In this document: positions 1 to 7,636 of the stretch, one piece after another
How positions within the stretch are numbered: the stretch's first letter is position 1
How the letters are laid out: each line of letters opens with the position of its first letter
From: a virus
Direction: 5' to 3' (one strand)
Virus record (IMG/VR): IMGVR_UViG_3300017527_000281
Coordinates: 1 to 43,028 of that record
Length of the DNA: 43,028 nucleotides
The notes under the pieces: generated by a model
Databases searched by the model: none
Seen by the model: the letters and a program-made list of their open reading frames with translations, nothing else
What the model was told of the DNA's origin: nothing
Translations under genes and position numbers: made by a program

Positions 1-1
1 G

Positions 2-181
2 GGTGAGATGCGCATAGACTGGCCTATGTTCTGGTTTGGGTGGCGGCGACGATCCGCGCAGATAATGGACAACGCAGGCGCTCCGCCGTGGCTATCCCGT
101 CTACGCTGTCCGAGCTTGAAACGGTGGGGCCGGTTGCTACAAGTGGAACCTACTAGACCCAACGAAAGGAAAAGACAGTGA
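2..181 (+). CDS. Partial small ORF, open at left edge
   Basis: This frame is open from the left edge to a TGA that overlaps the GTG of the next gene (GTGA), the junction style used all over this genome. An internal ATG at position 8 would give 57 residues beginning MRIDWPMFWFGW; the rest is Arg- and Pro-rich. If the contig is circular, the frame continues exactly from the unfinished ORF at 42931, giving about 92 residues. I recognise no family. The GTGA coupling and the continuity across the edges are the main support. What remains uncertain is which start is used. Confidence 0.5.
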   Translation, partial: GEMRIDWPMFWFGWRRRSAQIMDNAGAPPWLSRLRCPSLKRWGRLLQVEPTRPNERKRQ

Positions 182-993
182 CTACTAGAGTTGTGATACT
201 CAGCGACCTACACGCGATGCACCAGACAGGACTCACACATCCCGACTTTGAGATGCGCCCGGAGGACCGGGAGTCGCCACATTTCAAGCTGTACAACATC
301 CGGCGTAAGATGTTCAAGTTCTACAAGGAAACCCTGGCTTCGCTACAGCCCATTGATCTCTTGATCGTCAACGGTGACGCGGTGGAGGGCAAGGGAAACA
401 AGTCGGGCGGCACGGAGGTTCTGACTACGGACAGATCAGAACAGGCCAGTTGTGCGGCTGCGCTCATCAACATGGCTGAGGCCCACGTGGTCGAGATGAC
501 ATACGGCACGCCGTATCACACCGGACTAAAGGAAGATTGGGAGAACGAGGTCGCAAAAGAGGTTGACAACCTGTCTAAGATCGAGTCCACCGGGCACTAC
601 AAGGTGGAGAAGGTCATCATCCAGGCCAGGCACTTTGCCAGCCGGTCCAGCATCCCGCACGGACGTTTCACCCCCATCGCAAAGCAGCACCTTTGGAATG
701 TGCTCTGGAAAGAGCGCGGCGAGTATCCAAAGGTGGACATCATCATCCGGTCCCACGTCCACTACTTCACGCACTGCGGTGAGGCTGATTGGATCGCATT
801 CACCACACCCGCGCTCCAGGCATACTGGACAAAATACGGGACGCGCGTCTGCACGGGGACCGTGGATTTTGGCCTTATGTGGATCGATGTCAACGGGAAG
901 GACTACGAATGGGATTACAGGCTGCTAAGACTTCGCCGTCCAGGCGAGGCCGTCACAGACATCAACAAGCTGCTAACATCCTCACGGAAATAG
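178..993 (+). CDS. Calcineurin-like metallophosphoesterase
   Basis: 271 residues from a GTG start that overlaps the upstream stop. Metal-ligand motifs of the calcineurin-like phosphoesterase fold appear in order: SDLHAMH (D10, H12), NGDAVEG (D67), TPYH (H114, where the family usually has GNHE) and RSHVHYF (H193, H195). The enzyme should be a cytoplasmic two-metal phosphodiesterase or phosphatase. Phages often carry such proteins, with roles proposed in nucleotide or RNA-end processing, but the substrate cannot be read here. It probably ends the rightward early unit together with the next gene. The altered H114 motif leaves the exact subfamily open. Confidence 0.8.
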   Translation: MTTRVVILSDLHAMHQTGLTHPDFEMRPEDRESPHFKLYNIRRKMFKFYKETLASLQPIDLLIVNGDAVEGKGNKSGGTEVLTTDRSEQASCAAALINMAEAHVVEMTYGTPYHTGLKEDWENEVAKEVDNLSKIESTGHYKVEKVIIQARHFASRSSIPHGRFTPIAKQHLWNVLWKERGEYPKVDIIIRSHVHYFTHCGEADWIAFTTPALQAYWTKYGTRVCTGTVDFGLMWIDVNGKDYEWDYRLLRLRRPGEAVTDINKLLTSSRK

Positions 994-1035
994 CAGAGAG
1001 TATTCAGGCAATTACAACCAAGGGAGGCACGAGAG

Positions 1036-1629
1036 ATGACGAAGAAAGCGGGCTTGCCGGATATTACGATCCGACGGGTGAAACTGGAAGGCTTTACGCC
1101 GATCATGTTCGACAGGTATGCGGGGGACAACAAGACCCAACTCGAGCCGGGGGAGAAAATGTACTTTGTTCCCGGTACGCAGACTTTATGTCTGCCGACG
1201 ATGAACGTGATGAGTTTTTTGAGCGCACAGAACACGGATAGCGTTGCCAAGCTGATCGGCGGGCGTGGATACAAGAAAATCGCCCAGGCGCTGCTAGGGT
1301 TCGTCCAGATCACGCCGATGCACATTCCCATCACACGGGAAGGTGAGGCTATCGAGTTTCACGGGTTCGTTGACGACAAAGACAAGCAAGCCGGGATCTA
1401 TGTTGACCGTCGCGTGGCGCGGTTGCCAAAGGGCATCCCCAATCCCAAGGTGCGCCCGGTCGTGGATCTGCCGTGGGAATTGTCATTCACGATCCACATA
1501 TTCAAAAATGACGAGTTTGACGAAAAGCTCGTCAAGACCGCGTTTGTGCGCGGCGGGATGGCAATCGGCCTGGGAACGTATCGTGGGCTTTACGGTAAAT
1601 TCATCGTTGCCGAATGGCGCGAGGAATAA
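1036..1629 (+). CDS. Hypothetical phage protein, 197 aa
   Basis: This gene is the last of the rightward unit, 42 bases after the phosphoesterase, with a Shine-Dalgarno-like GGGAGG before the ATG. The product is soluble, with no signal peptide or membrane segment, and is of mixed alpha/beta character. A stretch near residues 100-125 (HGFVDDKDK) and a C-terminal part ending GMAIGLGTYRGLYGKF look well folded. I do not recognise the family. Its last bases border the GGCNN array, so it is the final gene before the convergent junction. Coding is likely from length, ribosome site and context. Confidence 0.75.
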   Translation: MTKKAGLPDITIRRVKLEGFTPIMFDRYAGDNKTQLEPGEKMYFVPGTQTLCLPTMNVMSFLSAQNTDSVAKLIGGRGYKKIAQALLGFVQITPMHIPITREGEAIEFHGFVDDKDKQAGIYVDRRVARLPKGIPNPKVRPVVDLPWELSFTIHIFKNDEFDEKLVKTAFVRGGMAIGLGTYRGLYGKFIVAEWREE

Positions 1630-1634
1630 AGCAC

Positions 1635-1894
1635 GGCTAGGCTAGGCTCGGCAAGGCGAGGCGCGGCAGGGCCGGGCTAGGCTAGGCAAGGCAAGGCAAG
1701 GCAAGGGTAGGTATCATTCAGCGTGGCTAGGCATGGCCAGGCGCGGCATGGCCAGGCGAGGCAAGGCGGGGCAAGGCTAGGCAAGGCGAGGGTAGGTATC
1801 ATTCAGCGTGGCGAGGCTGGGCGCGGCCGGGCGGGGCGCGGCACGGCGAGGCTCGGCGCGGCCCGGCCAGGCGAGGCGAGGCAAGGCGAGGGTA
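1635..1894. repeat. Degenerate GGCNN pentamer array in three blocks
   Basis: There are 43 pentamers of the form GGCNN in blocks of 14 (1635-1704), 13 (1725-1789) and 16 (1810-1889). Each block ends with GGGTA, and the blocks are separated by a constant 15-mer GGTATCATTCAGCGT (1710-1724 and 1795-1809). The two variable bases take at least 13 of the 16 possible dinucleotides while GGC never changes. The phase is kept at 5, not 3. It fills the gap between the convergent operons. Short ORFs across it encode only Ala/Arg/Gly-rich text and are probably not genes. Confidence 0.95.
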
Positions 1895-1926
1895 GCCAGG
1901 GGCATCCTTCTCGGGTGCCCCTGGCT
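1894..1926. terminator. Strong hairpin at convergent gene ends
   Basis: An 11-bp perfect stem (1894-1904 with 1916-1926) extends by a wobble and two more pairs to a 5-base loop, TTCTC. It sits between the end of the GGCNN array and the stop codon of the last leftward gene at 1934. No clear U-tract follows on either strand, so a bidirectional terminator or mRNA 3'-end protection is inferred from position and stability. Confidence 0.65.
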
Positions 1927-1933
1927 CAAATGG

Positions 1934-2251
1934 CTAGGCGTCCAACCGCTTGCTGCCGTGGATCGCCTGCGCAGCCAGAACGGACAAGGCCACGACCGAG
2001 AATATCTGCTCGATCCACGCCTGGGCCTCCACCGGCCACGGGCGATAGGTCATCGCGCCTTGAATGAAATAGCCAGCCACACCGATCAGGACGCTGATCC
2101 CGAGACAGATCCACCGCTCATATCGGGCGGGGATATTTGCCAGATCGGGAATCTCGTTTTCGAGAAACGCCCACAACGCATAGGCGGCAACACCAGAACC
2201 GCCACCAGCCACGAGCCAGATCAACACCTCTGCAAGTTTCGTCCAGTCCAT
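1934..2251 (-). CDS. Holin-like membrane protein
   Basis: 105 residues from an ATG at 2251 with an excellent AGGAGG 6 bases upstream; a longer in-frame start lacks such a site. Hydrophobic segments lie near residues 8-30, 47-65 and 80-97, separated by charged turns (ENEIPDL, ARYERW). The C-terminus is basic (HGSKRLDA). Size, several membrane spans and the position after a one-TM protein and a glycosidase-like protein fit a phage holin that permeabilises the inner membrane. It is the last gene of the leftward unit. Holin families vary widely in sequence, so the call rests on topology and context. Confidence 0.65.
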   Translation of the reverse strand: MDWTKLAEVLIWLVAGGGSGVAAYALWAFLENEIPDLANIPARYERWICLGISVLIGVAGYFIQGAMTYRPWPVEAQAWIEQIFSVVALSVLAAQAIHGSKRLDA

Positions 2252-2253
2252 CG

Positions 2254-2526
2254 CTATCCTCCTGAGTTGATGAAATACGCTACAATTTGAGTGAGTACCG
2301 GCAAGATCACCGAGGCGACCATGATCATTCGGGCCTGCTTGATGAACTCGCAATGGTGCTGCTGCTCAACTTGCAGGTGCGTGATCGCCTCCCTGAACTC
2401 TTTATGGTTCTCGCGGTCGTGTTCAATAAACCGGTCGACCGTCGCCGTGAACATCTGCGTAGCGTTCGTCTGCGCTTGTAACGTCTTTTCCCACAAGTCC
2501 CGTATGTCTGCGTTTGTGACCGCCAT
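2254..2526 (-). CDS. Small one-TM lysis-cassette protein, XhlA-like architecture
   Basis: About 90 residues if translation starts at the ATG at 2526. The N-terminal two thirds are polar, helical and probably coiled-coil (residues 5-65, rich in Q, E and H). One hydrophobic segment lies at about residues 68-87 (MIMVASVILPVLTQIVAYF). This is the layout of haemolysin XhlA-type proteins that partner holins in Gram-positive phages. The gene lies between the glycosidase-like gene and the holin-like gene, with only 2 bases before the latter. Sequence similarity to XhlA is not evident to me; the call is architectural. Confidence 0.55.
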   Translation of the reverse strand: MAVTNADIRDLWEKTLQAQTNATQMFTATVDRFIEHDRENHKEFREAITHLQVEQQHHCEFIKQARMIMVASVILPVLTQIVAYFINSGG

Positions 2527-2536
2527 CGCGTCCCCA

Positions 2537-4291
2537 CTACTTCCTGAACATCCGCACGAGTGACGCGACGAGCCGCCCCACCGGCTCAAGCGTCAGGGCC
2601 GTTGCAACCGCCCGCCACGACTGATCATACACCGTGTCATCGTTGACCAGCACCCGAATGCGGATCAGGTCGCCGATGGGATCGGGGTCTGGGTCCGGGT
2701 CTGGGTCTGGGTCCGGGTCGGGTGGTTCGGGTTCTACCACGTCGCCCTCGACCTCTACCAGCAGGTCGTCCCAGTGCGAATGGGCAGGGTTTGCAAAGCG
2801 CTTGCGCAAGTGCAGCATCGCCCATACCCGGCTGCCGGCCGAGGTGACGACCGGGGACCACAGCTGCTCCCAGTGCCCATCACTGGTGTCCGATTGCCAG
2901 TCCATCCCCCATTCAGCGAGTGCGTCCAGTGCGCCCGTGAATCCCTCCCCGCTGGGGAAGACCTCGATCGGCCCTTCGCCGGGGTCGGTCACGGCAATAC
3001 CCAACCGTGTCCCATAGCCAGAGTTGGCGGCGTCCTGTGCCATCGTCCACACACTCGCGCGGATCTTTTCCCCGGGCGCAACGTTGACCGGGAACACAAT
3101 GCACGCCTCGAGCGTCGAATACATAGAGAACATTCCCGCCGCGTTCGGCGCTGTGCGGATGTGCGGGGTCAGTCGCCGATCGCATTCGGGCTGCACAAGC
3201 TGCCCTGCGCTCTGGTTGATGTCGTGCTCAAACAAGAGCACCGCATCCCCAAGATGCCCGTTCCCCAGGGGCAGCGTGACCTCCCCAATCCCGTGCCAAT
3301 CATAAAAGCCTTGATCCATAGACGTCCTTGCGTACTCGTTCCAGCTCACTGGTTCCTCCTCTGGTGGTTCTGGTTCAGGCGGCTCCGGTTCGGGCGGCTC
3401 GGGTTCCGTGTCTGTCCACGTGTACCCAATGTCAACCGCCTGCCTAAAGTCCTCGACGACCGCGCCCTTACCTGCAATGCCCCACTGGTCATAGTTGGGG
3501 TAGCGGTACAGGCACGCGCAGCGGATCACGCGGTCGGGTTGGTCCTGGTTCCATTGGTTTACCTCGCGGCACATCTCGCGCACCCATCCCCGGTTTTCGT
3601 TGAGCCACGCGATGTCCTGGTCGGTCTCGGTGATGTAGGCCGGCACACCGGCGGGGACATAGTGCATCAGGTCGCGGTACACGCGGAAGTGGTAGTGCGC
3701 TCCTGTCAGCGGCGCGCCCATCGTCTGCTCGCTGGCGATCAGCGCCGGGTCTGCGCCGTGGGTGTAAGCGTGCAGCGTGACCCCATCATAGCCCCCGTCG
3801 AGGAACTGCAGGACCGCGCCAAAGTAGCCCCGAAAGTCACCCGTCTCTGCGTTGTACGGTGCAATGCCCCCGACCAATACCTGCGCCCCCGGCGTCTCCG
3901 CCTTGATGCTGTCCCGGCACATCCTGAAACAATCGGCATAGTCCAGCGCGTAGATCGGGACTCCGTTGGGGCGTTCCTGTGAGTGGTTCGGTTCGTTGCC
4001 AATGATCCAGCCGTCCACGCCCCGCGAGTTCTTGACGTGCATCGCACAGGTGGCGGCAAAGTCGGGATAGCTGGCCTTCTCGGGGATCGTTCCGTTGGGA
4101 TGGTAGCCGTGGTTCAGCCGGACGAGGACGCCATAGCCGCGATCTTTGTACAGGCTATAGTCGCCCCCATCGATCCCGGCGATCTCTGTGAATACGATCC
4201 AGCCGGGGCGGTCCTCCATATTGTGCGCACCAGTCGAACTGTACCCGTCTCGTATGCTTCCCGCGTGGAATCCGTGCAGGTATTTGCTCAT
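2537..4291 (-). CDS. Modular glycoside-hydrolase-like protein, candidate lysin
   Basis: 584 residues. Residues 1-290 look like a clan GH-A TIM barrel: WIIGNEPN places a possible acid/base at E100 and YITETD a possible nucleophile at E222. A Pro-Glu linker (about 294-313) joins a beta-sandwich-like region (about 315-530) that may bind carbohydrate. An Asp-Pro linker (about 531-549) leads to a basic C-terminus. It lies between a LamG-like tail protein and two membrane proteins, so it may be the lytic enzyme or a virion-borne depolymerase. There is no signal peptide. The family number is uncertain, and no amidase, peptidase or lysozyme domain is seen here or elsewhere in the window. Confidence 0.65.
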   Translation of the reverse strand: MSKYLHGFHAGSIRDGYSSTGAHNMEDRPGWIVFTEIAGIDGGDYSLYKDRGYGVLVRLNHGYHPNGTIPEKASYPDFAATCAMHVKNSRGVDGWIIGNEPNHSQERPNGVPIYALDYADCFRMCRDSIKAETPGAQVLVGGIAPYNAETGDFRGYFGAVLQFLDGGYDGVTLHAYTHGADPALIASEQTMGAPLTGAHYHFRVYRDLMHYVPAGVPAYITETDQDIAWLNENRGWVREMCREVNQWNQDQPDRVIRCACLYRYPNYDQWGIAGKGAVVEDFRQAVDIGYTWTDTEPEPPEPEPPEPEPPEEEPVSWNEYARTSMDQGFYDWHGIGEVTLPLGNGHLGDAVLLFEHDINQSAGQLVQPECDRRLTPHIRTAPNAAGMFSMYSTLEACIVFPVNVAPGEKIRASVWTMAQDAANSGYGTRLGIAVTDPGEGPIEVFPSGEGFTGALDALAEWGMDWQSDTSDGHWEQLWSPVVTSAGSRVWAMLHLRKRFANPAHSHWDDLLVEVEGDVVEPEPPDPDPDPDPDPDPDPIGDLIRIRVLVNDDTVYDQSWRAVATALTLEPVGRLVASLVRMFRK

Positions 4292-5077
4292 TTACACTCC
4301 GCCGAATAGATCGCGTGTCTGTTGGTACATCAGATCGCACCAGGAATCACTCGGATAGGCGGCTGCGACACCAGCCAGAGATAGCTCCCCCTCAAACGGT
4401 GAACCCCCTGCCCCGTCCGCCCCAATCGCAAAGTCAGTTGCCGTATTGAATATAGATGCCCGTGCCGTGGCCTGAGCAACGGTTACGCCATTGACGATGA
4501 TCTCCACATTTGAGGATGGCTCAAAGCGGCCTACAACAAAGTAAGCCTCCCCTATAGTTATTGCGGCACTTGTCGCTACATCAGAATTTGTCCCGTCGTC
4601 GCTGATCTCAAAATTAAATTGGTCGCTGGCGTCAAGATAGAGCCGGTAGGCGCGGCTGGCTGCTGCGCCCCATTTGCTGATCACGTACTCGACTGTCCCC
4701 GTTTCCCCCGGTATTACCCACGCCCAACAAGCGATTCCATTTGAAACTATAAATGTCTCTGTTCCGGTGATGTCAAAGGCGTTTGAGCTTGCCGCGTCCG
4801 TGATGTCGAAATAGTCCCCGGTCCCGTCAAGCTGGACAAACGGCGTCAAGGTAGAGTCAAACTGCGGATTCCCGTGGAGAGTGAGGTGGTTTCCTAGTCC
4901 CTGAAGATCGATCAACTCACCTGACACGCCGGCGGGGGCACAAGGCCATAGACCGCGCAGTCCGGCCCGCATTTGCATCAGCGACACGGCGCGAGCCATA
5001 GGATGCGCGATGTCCATAATCGTTTTTAGCTCTGCCGCCTCTGCCTCGAAGGACCGTGTTCCCAGCTTCCTTGTCAT
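4292..5077 (-). CDS. LamG/concanavalin-like tail protein
   Basis: 261 residues; the ATG overlaps the upstream stop as ATGA. Residues 1-50 are helical (SFEAEAAELKTIMDIAHPMARAV). From about residue 50 the pattern is that of a LamG or concanavalin A-like jelly roll: FVQLDGTGDYFDI, then WAWVIPGETG, a middle strand pair around RLYLDASDQFNFE, and GEAYFVVGRFE with EIIVNG. Such domains in phage tail tips usually bind glycans or the host surface. The position after the tail-hub genes and before the glycosidase-like gene fits a receptor-binding or tail-tip role. No enzymatic motif is visible. Confidence 0.7.
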   Translation of the reverse strand: MTRKLGTRSFEAEAAELKTIMDIAHPMARAVSLMQMRAGLRGLWPCAPAGVSGELIDLQGLGNHLTLHGNPQFDSTLTPFVQLDGTGDYFDITDAASSNAFDITGTETFIVSNGIACWAWVIPGETGTVEYVISKWGAAASRAYRLYLDASDQFNFEISDDGTNSDVATSAAITIGEAYFVVGRFEPSSNVEIIVNGVTVAQATARASIFNTATDFAIGADGAGGSPFEGELSLAGVAAAYPSDSWCDLMYQQTRDLFGGV

Positions 5078-6204
5078 CTGGTTCCCCTCATCCGCCGCGC
5101 CAGGATGGACGCTGATGGCGCCGCTCCATAATAGTGCATTCTCAGGACGTCGGTATCCACCCCGCGTTCGTATGTGACCTCATCCACATAGCCGATACGC
5201 GGGTCGTTCCAGTCATCTGCTGCCGTGGTCGGGCGCGTCCATCCCGTCGGGGCGTTGCCATTGAACAGGAGAAAGCCCGGCTTGACGGTAGGCAGTTCCA
5301 CCGGCTGCCCGGCCTTGTTCAGCAATAGATCCCCCTGGAGCTGATAGATCCACTCGGTGTCGGCCTGCTCATAGACGAACAGGCGTCCCGCGTACACGCC
5401 GCCCTCCCACAGGTTGCCCGAGCTGTCCCCCTGTTCTATGATGTCAATGATCAGGTCGTGGATGCGCCGTGGAATAGTTATACAGTCATAAGATAACGTG
5501 TCGCTGTTTGTCTCAATACGTCCAGCAGTGACAAAATCGGTGTTATTGACCAGATTGGTAATCAAATTACTTGCGGTATCCTCGTCGCTCTCCTCACTAT
5601 ATCGCCAGCCTGTCGATTCAAAATAACCGGCGCAAGTGATGTGCAGCTCATCGGGCAGCGGCTCATTGCCTTTGTGCTCCCGTGCGTCGCCGCCGGTGAT
5701 GCGCGATCTGGGCCAGGCGTGGGTATTGAGGAACGTGTCTCGCCATGCTTCGGCTCCCGCTGACGTCGTAGAGCCTAGTGACTCGATCCAATCACACTCG
5801 CCAAAAATAGCTTGGCTGTCCTCATTATAGTCATATGCTGCACGCTGCCGCACACCGTCCCCGTCCGTGTACAGAACAATAATGCCATTGCGGAAAAACT
5901 CAGGCTGTATACTCTGGGTGAACTCTGCCCCCTGCGTAACCAGCGTCATCTCGGCAATGTAGCCTTCCCAGGTGACGCGGCCTAGTGTGATCTCCTCTAT
6001 GCGGCATCCGATGTTCAGGTTATAGAATTGCTCAAGCTCGGAGGCGGTCAGGTTCTCCTCGGACAGGGTGAACGATGCTTCGATGTAGCCGCCAATGCGG
6101 TTAGACTTGTGGCGGTAGTTGCGGGCGATCTGGCCCAAACGCCCAAGCTCTTGTCGGCCTGCCGTACTTTCCGCAAGTCGCTTATAAAGCCACAAATTGT
6201 CCAT
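5074..6204 (-). CDS. Tail-tip/hub protein (inferred)
   Basis: 376 residues from the ATG at 6204, which overlaps the stop of the previous gene (TAATG) and has GAGGGG upstream. A longer in-frame start exists but would overlap the upstream gene further. The protein begins with helices, then strand-rich segments (GYIEASFTLSEENL, RVTWEGYIAEMTL) like those of baseplate hub or Dit/Tal-type proteins. The C-terminal third has VKPGFLLFNGNAPTGW and ends in Arg-rich residues. Order after tape measure and distal tail protein supports a tail-hub role. No peptidase or hydrolase motif is seen. The specific family is unknown to me. Confidence 0.6.
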   Translation of the reverse strand: MDNLWLYKRLAESTAGRQELGRLGQIARNYRHKSNRIGGYIEASFTLSEENLTASELEQFYNLNIGCRIEEITLGRVTWEGYIAEMTLVTQGAEFTQSIQPEFFRNGIIVLYTDGDGVRQRAAYDYNEDSQAIFGECDWIESLGSTTSAGAEAWRDTFLNTHAWPRSRITGGDAREHKGNEPLPDELHITCAGYFESTGWRYSEESDEDTASNLITNLVNNTDFVTAGRIETNSDTLSYDCITIPRRIHDLIIDIIEQGDSSGNLWEGGVYAGRLFVYEQADTEWIYQLQGDLLLNKAGQPVELPTVKPGFLLFNGNAPTGWTRPTTAADDWNDPRIGYVDEVTYERGVDTDVLRMHYYGAAPSASILARRMRGTR

Positions 6205-7628
6205 TATTCGGCCCCTCTGAGATTGTACCATCTAGGAAATAGGCTCATTGTGGCATCATAGGTATCCGCTAAAGTGTTGGTGTTGGTGCTGGTTGCCATT
6301 ACACAGTACATTCGCCCATCGCCCACAGGCACACCTAGACCTTGCGGCGCGATAGTCCCGGCGGCGTACCAATAACTTGTGACGGACTCTCGCCACGACA
6401 TCACATGCCACAGACCCTCGGGGCTTTGAGTAACGACGGCGCGCTCCCGAACCGCCCCGCCTTCACTGGACATTCCATCCACATACATGAATAGCTCGTC
6501 GGCAGGAATAACCATAAAGCAATCCATATCAAGATCGTTCGATCCACTTGTGCGCCGCGCCCATAGCCAGAATTGATCTTCCTCATCATAGTCATCGATC
6601 CAGGTGGCAAGTGGGAAGGCGTGCAAGTCACGGATGGGGATGGTAAACGTGCCAAGGTTATGAATCGTCCAGCTTGTAGACGAAACCTCTACAATTGGCC
6701 CCTCGTCGTAGAACTCGCTATCACCCCAGGAGACATGGTGGCGCAGCTTGACCTCACATGTCGTAGTCGCGCCAACCTTGGCCCGTAACAGGATCACAAA
6801 ACGCCCGTACATATCGCTATAGTTGGTGGTGTAAACATCGCTCAGCTCTAGCTTGATCCGGTTAAGCCAGTCTGCGGTCCCGCTGAAGTCGCACGTGGCC
6901 TTAGTATTGCCCCCGCCGCCGGGGCTGGCTGTCGCGTCGGCAGCCAAAGCCACATCGCCAGACGATCCTGAAAAATCTTCGCATTCCCAAAGCGGCTCAA
7001 AGTTGGCAAGTGTACCGTGCTTGTTGGCCGATCGAAACCCGATCCAGGCTCGAGTATATGCGTCTGTGGTCCCATCGCTTGAAAGCTGAAGGGAGGCTAT
7101 CCGCGCCGGCGCGTCCCCCACGACATCCGCTCCGCTGTAGTCGTATGCCCCCGCAAAGATAGACACGTTGCTCCCCACCGTCTTTGTATTCGCCGCCGTG
7201 TCCTCCCAGAACGGCCCCCGCGTGATCTGCGCTCTGATCCGGGCCTGGTTGGCACAGACATCCTGATCCGTCTTGTCGACCTCCTCAGTCTGCCAGGCCA
7301 TCGAAATGTTATGAACCAGTGCGCGGCGTTCTCCTGTCTCGTTCTCCATCTGTGCGTGCAGCCAGACGGGATGCTCCTGCGTGCGATCCTTGACGTACTC
7401 GCGGGCCAACCAACGATAGTTGTCCATGTCCTGAAAGTCAACGCTCAGAACGTCGTGGCTCGTGGCGTCCGCAAGGATGTCTACCGTCTCAGTAACCAGC
7501 GGCGGCATACGGTTGCCTGTGGTCAGGGCCGTGCGCGGTCGCCACTGGACGCCACGCCATCCCGCGTTCTCGGCCTGGAGTAGGTCTACTGCGACCGCGT
7601 TGCGTACTAGCTCAAATGTCGATGCCAT
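6204..7628 (-). CDS. Distal tail protein candidate
   Basis: 474 residues, directly after the tape measure gene, the place of distal tail or baseplate-upper proteins in siphoviruses. The N-terminal 130 residues contain a conserved-looking block (RDVL-type SVDFQDMDNYRWLAREYV) followed by beta-rich regions with several WDD/DEEDQFWLW motifs. The middle (about 200-390) resembles a carbohydrate-binding sandwich: paired WTIHNLGTFTIP and LDMDCFMVIP strands. The C-terminus contains MSWRESVTSYWYAAGTI. No signal peptide or catalytic motif is visible. The role is inferred from order and size rather than from a recognised family. Confidence 0.55.
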   Translation of the reverse strand: MASTFELVRNAVAVDLLQAENAGWRGVQWRPRTALTTGNRMPPLVTETVDILADATSHDVLSVDFQDMDNYRWLAREYVKDRTQEHPVWLHAQMENETGERRALVHNISMAWQTEEVDKTDQDVCANQARIRAQITRGPFWEDTAANTKTVGSNVSIFAGAYDYSGADVVGDAPARIASLQLSSDGTTDAYTRAWIGFRSANKHGTLANFEPLWECEDFSGSSGDVALAADATASPGGGGNTKATCDFSGTADWLNRIKLELSDVYTTNYSDMYGRFVILLRAKVGATTTCEVKLRHHVSWGDSEFYDEGPIVEVSSTSWTIHNLGTFTIPIRDLHAFPLATWIDDYDEEDQFWLWARRTSGSNDLDMDCFMVIPADELFMYVDGMSSEGGAVRERAVVTQSPEGLWHVMSWRESVTSYWYAAGTIAPQGLGVPVGDGRMYCVMATSTNTNTLADTYDATMSLFPRWYNLRGAE

Positions 7629-7636
7629 TGTGTCTC

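Noticed and set aside
1723-2290. Ala/Arg/Gly-rich ORFs across and beyond the GGCNN array
   Set aside because: They only translate the pentamer repeat and then run antisense through the holin-like gene; no ribosome site or folded domain supports them.
2680-2730. GGGTCT/GGGTCC repeat as regulatory repeat
   Set aside because: It encodes the Asp-Pro linker of the glycosidase-like protein and is explained by coding.
2774-3982. 402-codon plus-strand ORF opposite the glycosidase-like gene
   Set aside because: It mirrors the GC-biased antisense of a well-supported gene and gives Arg/Val/His-rich text without domain pattern.
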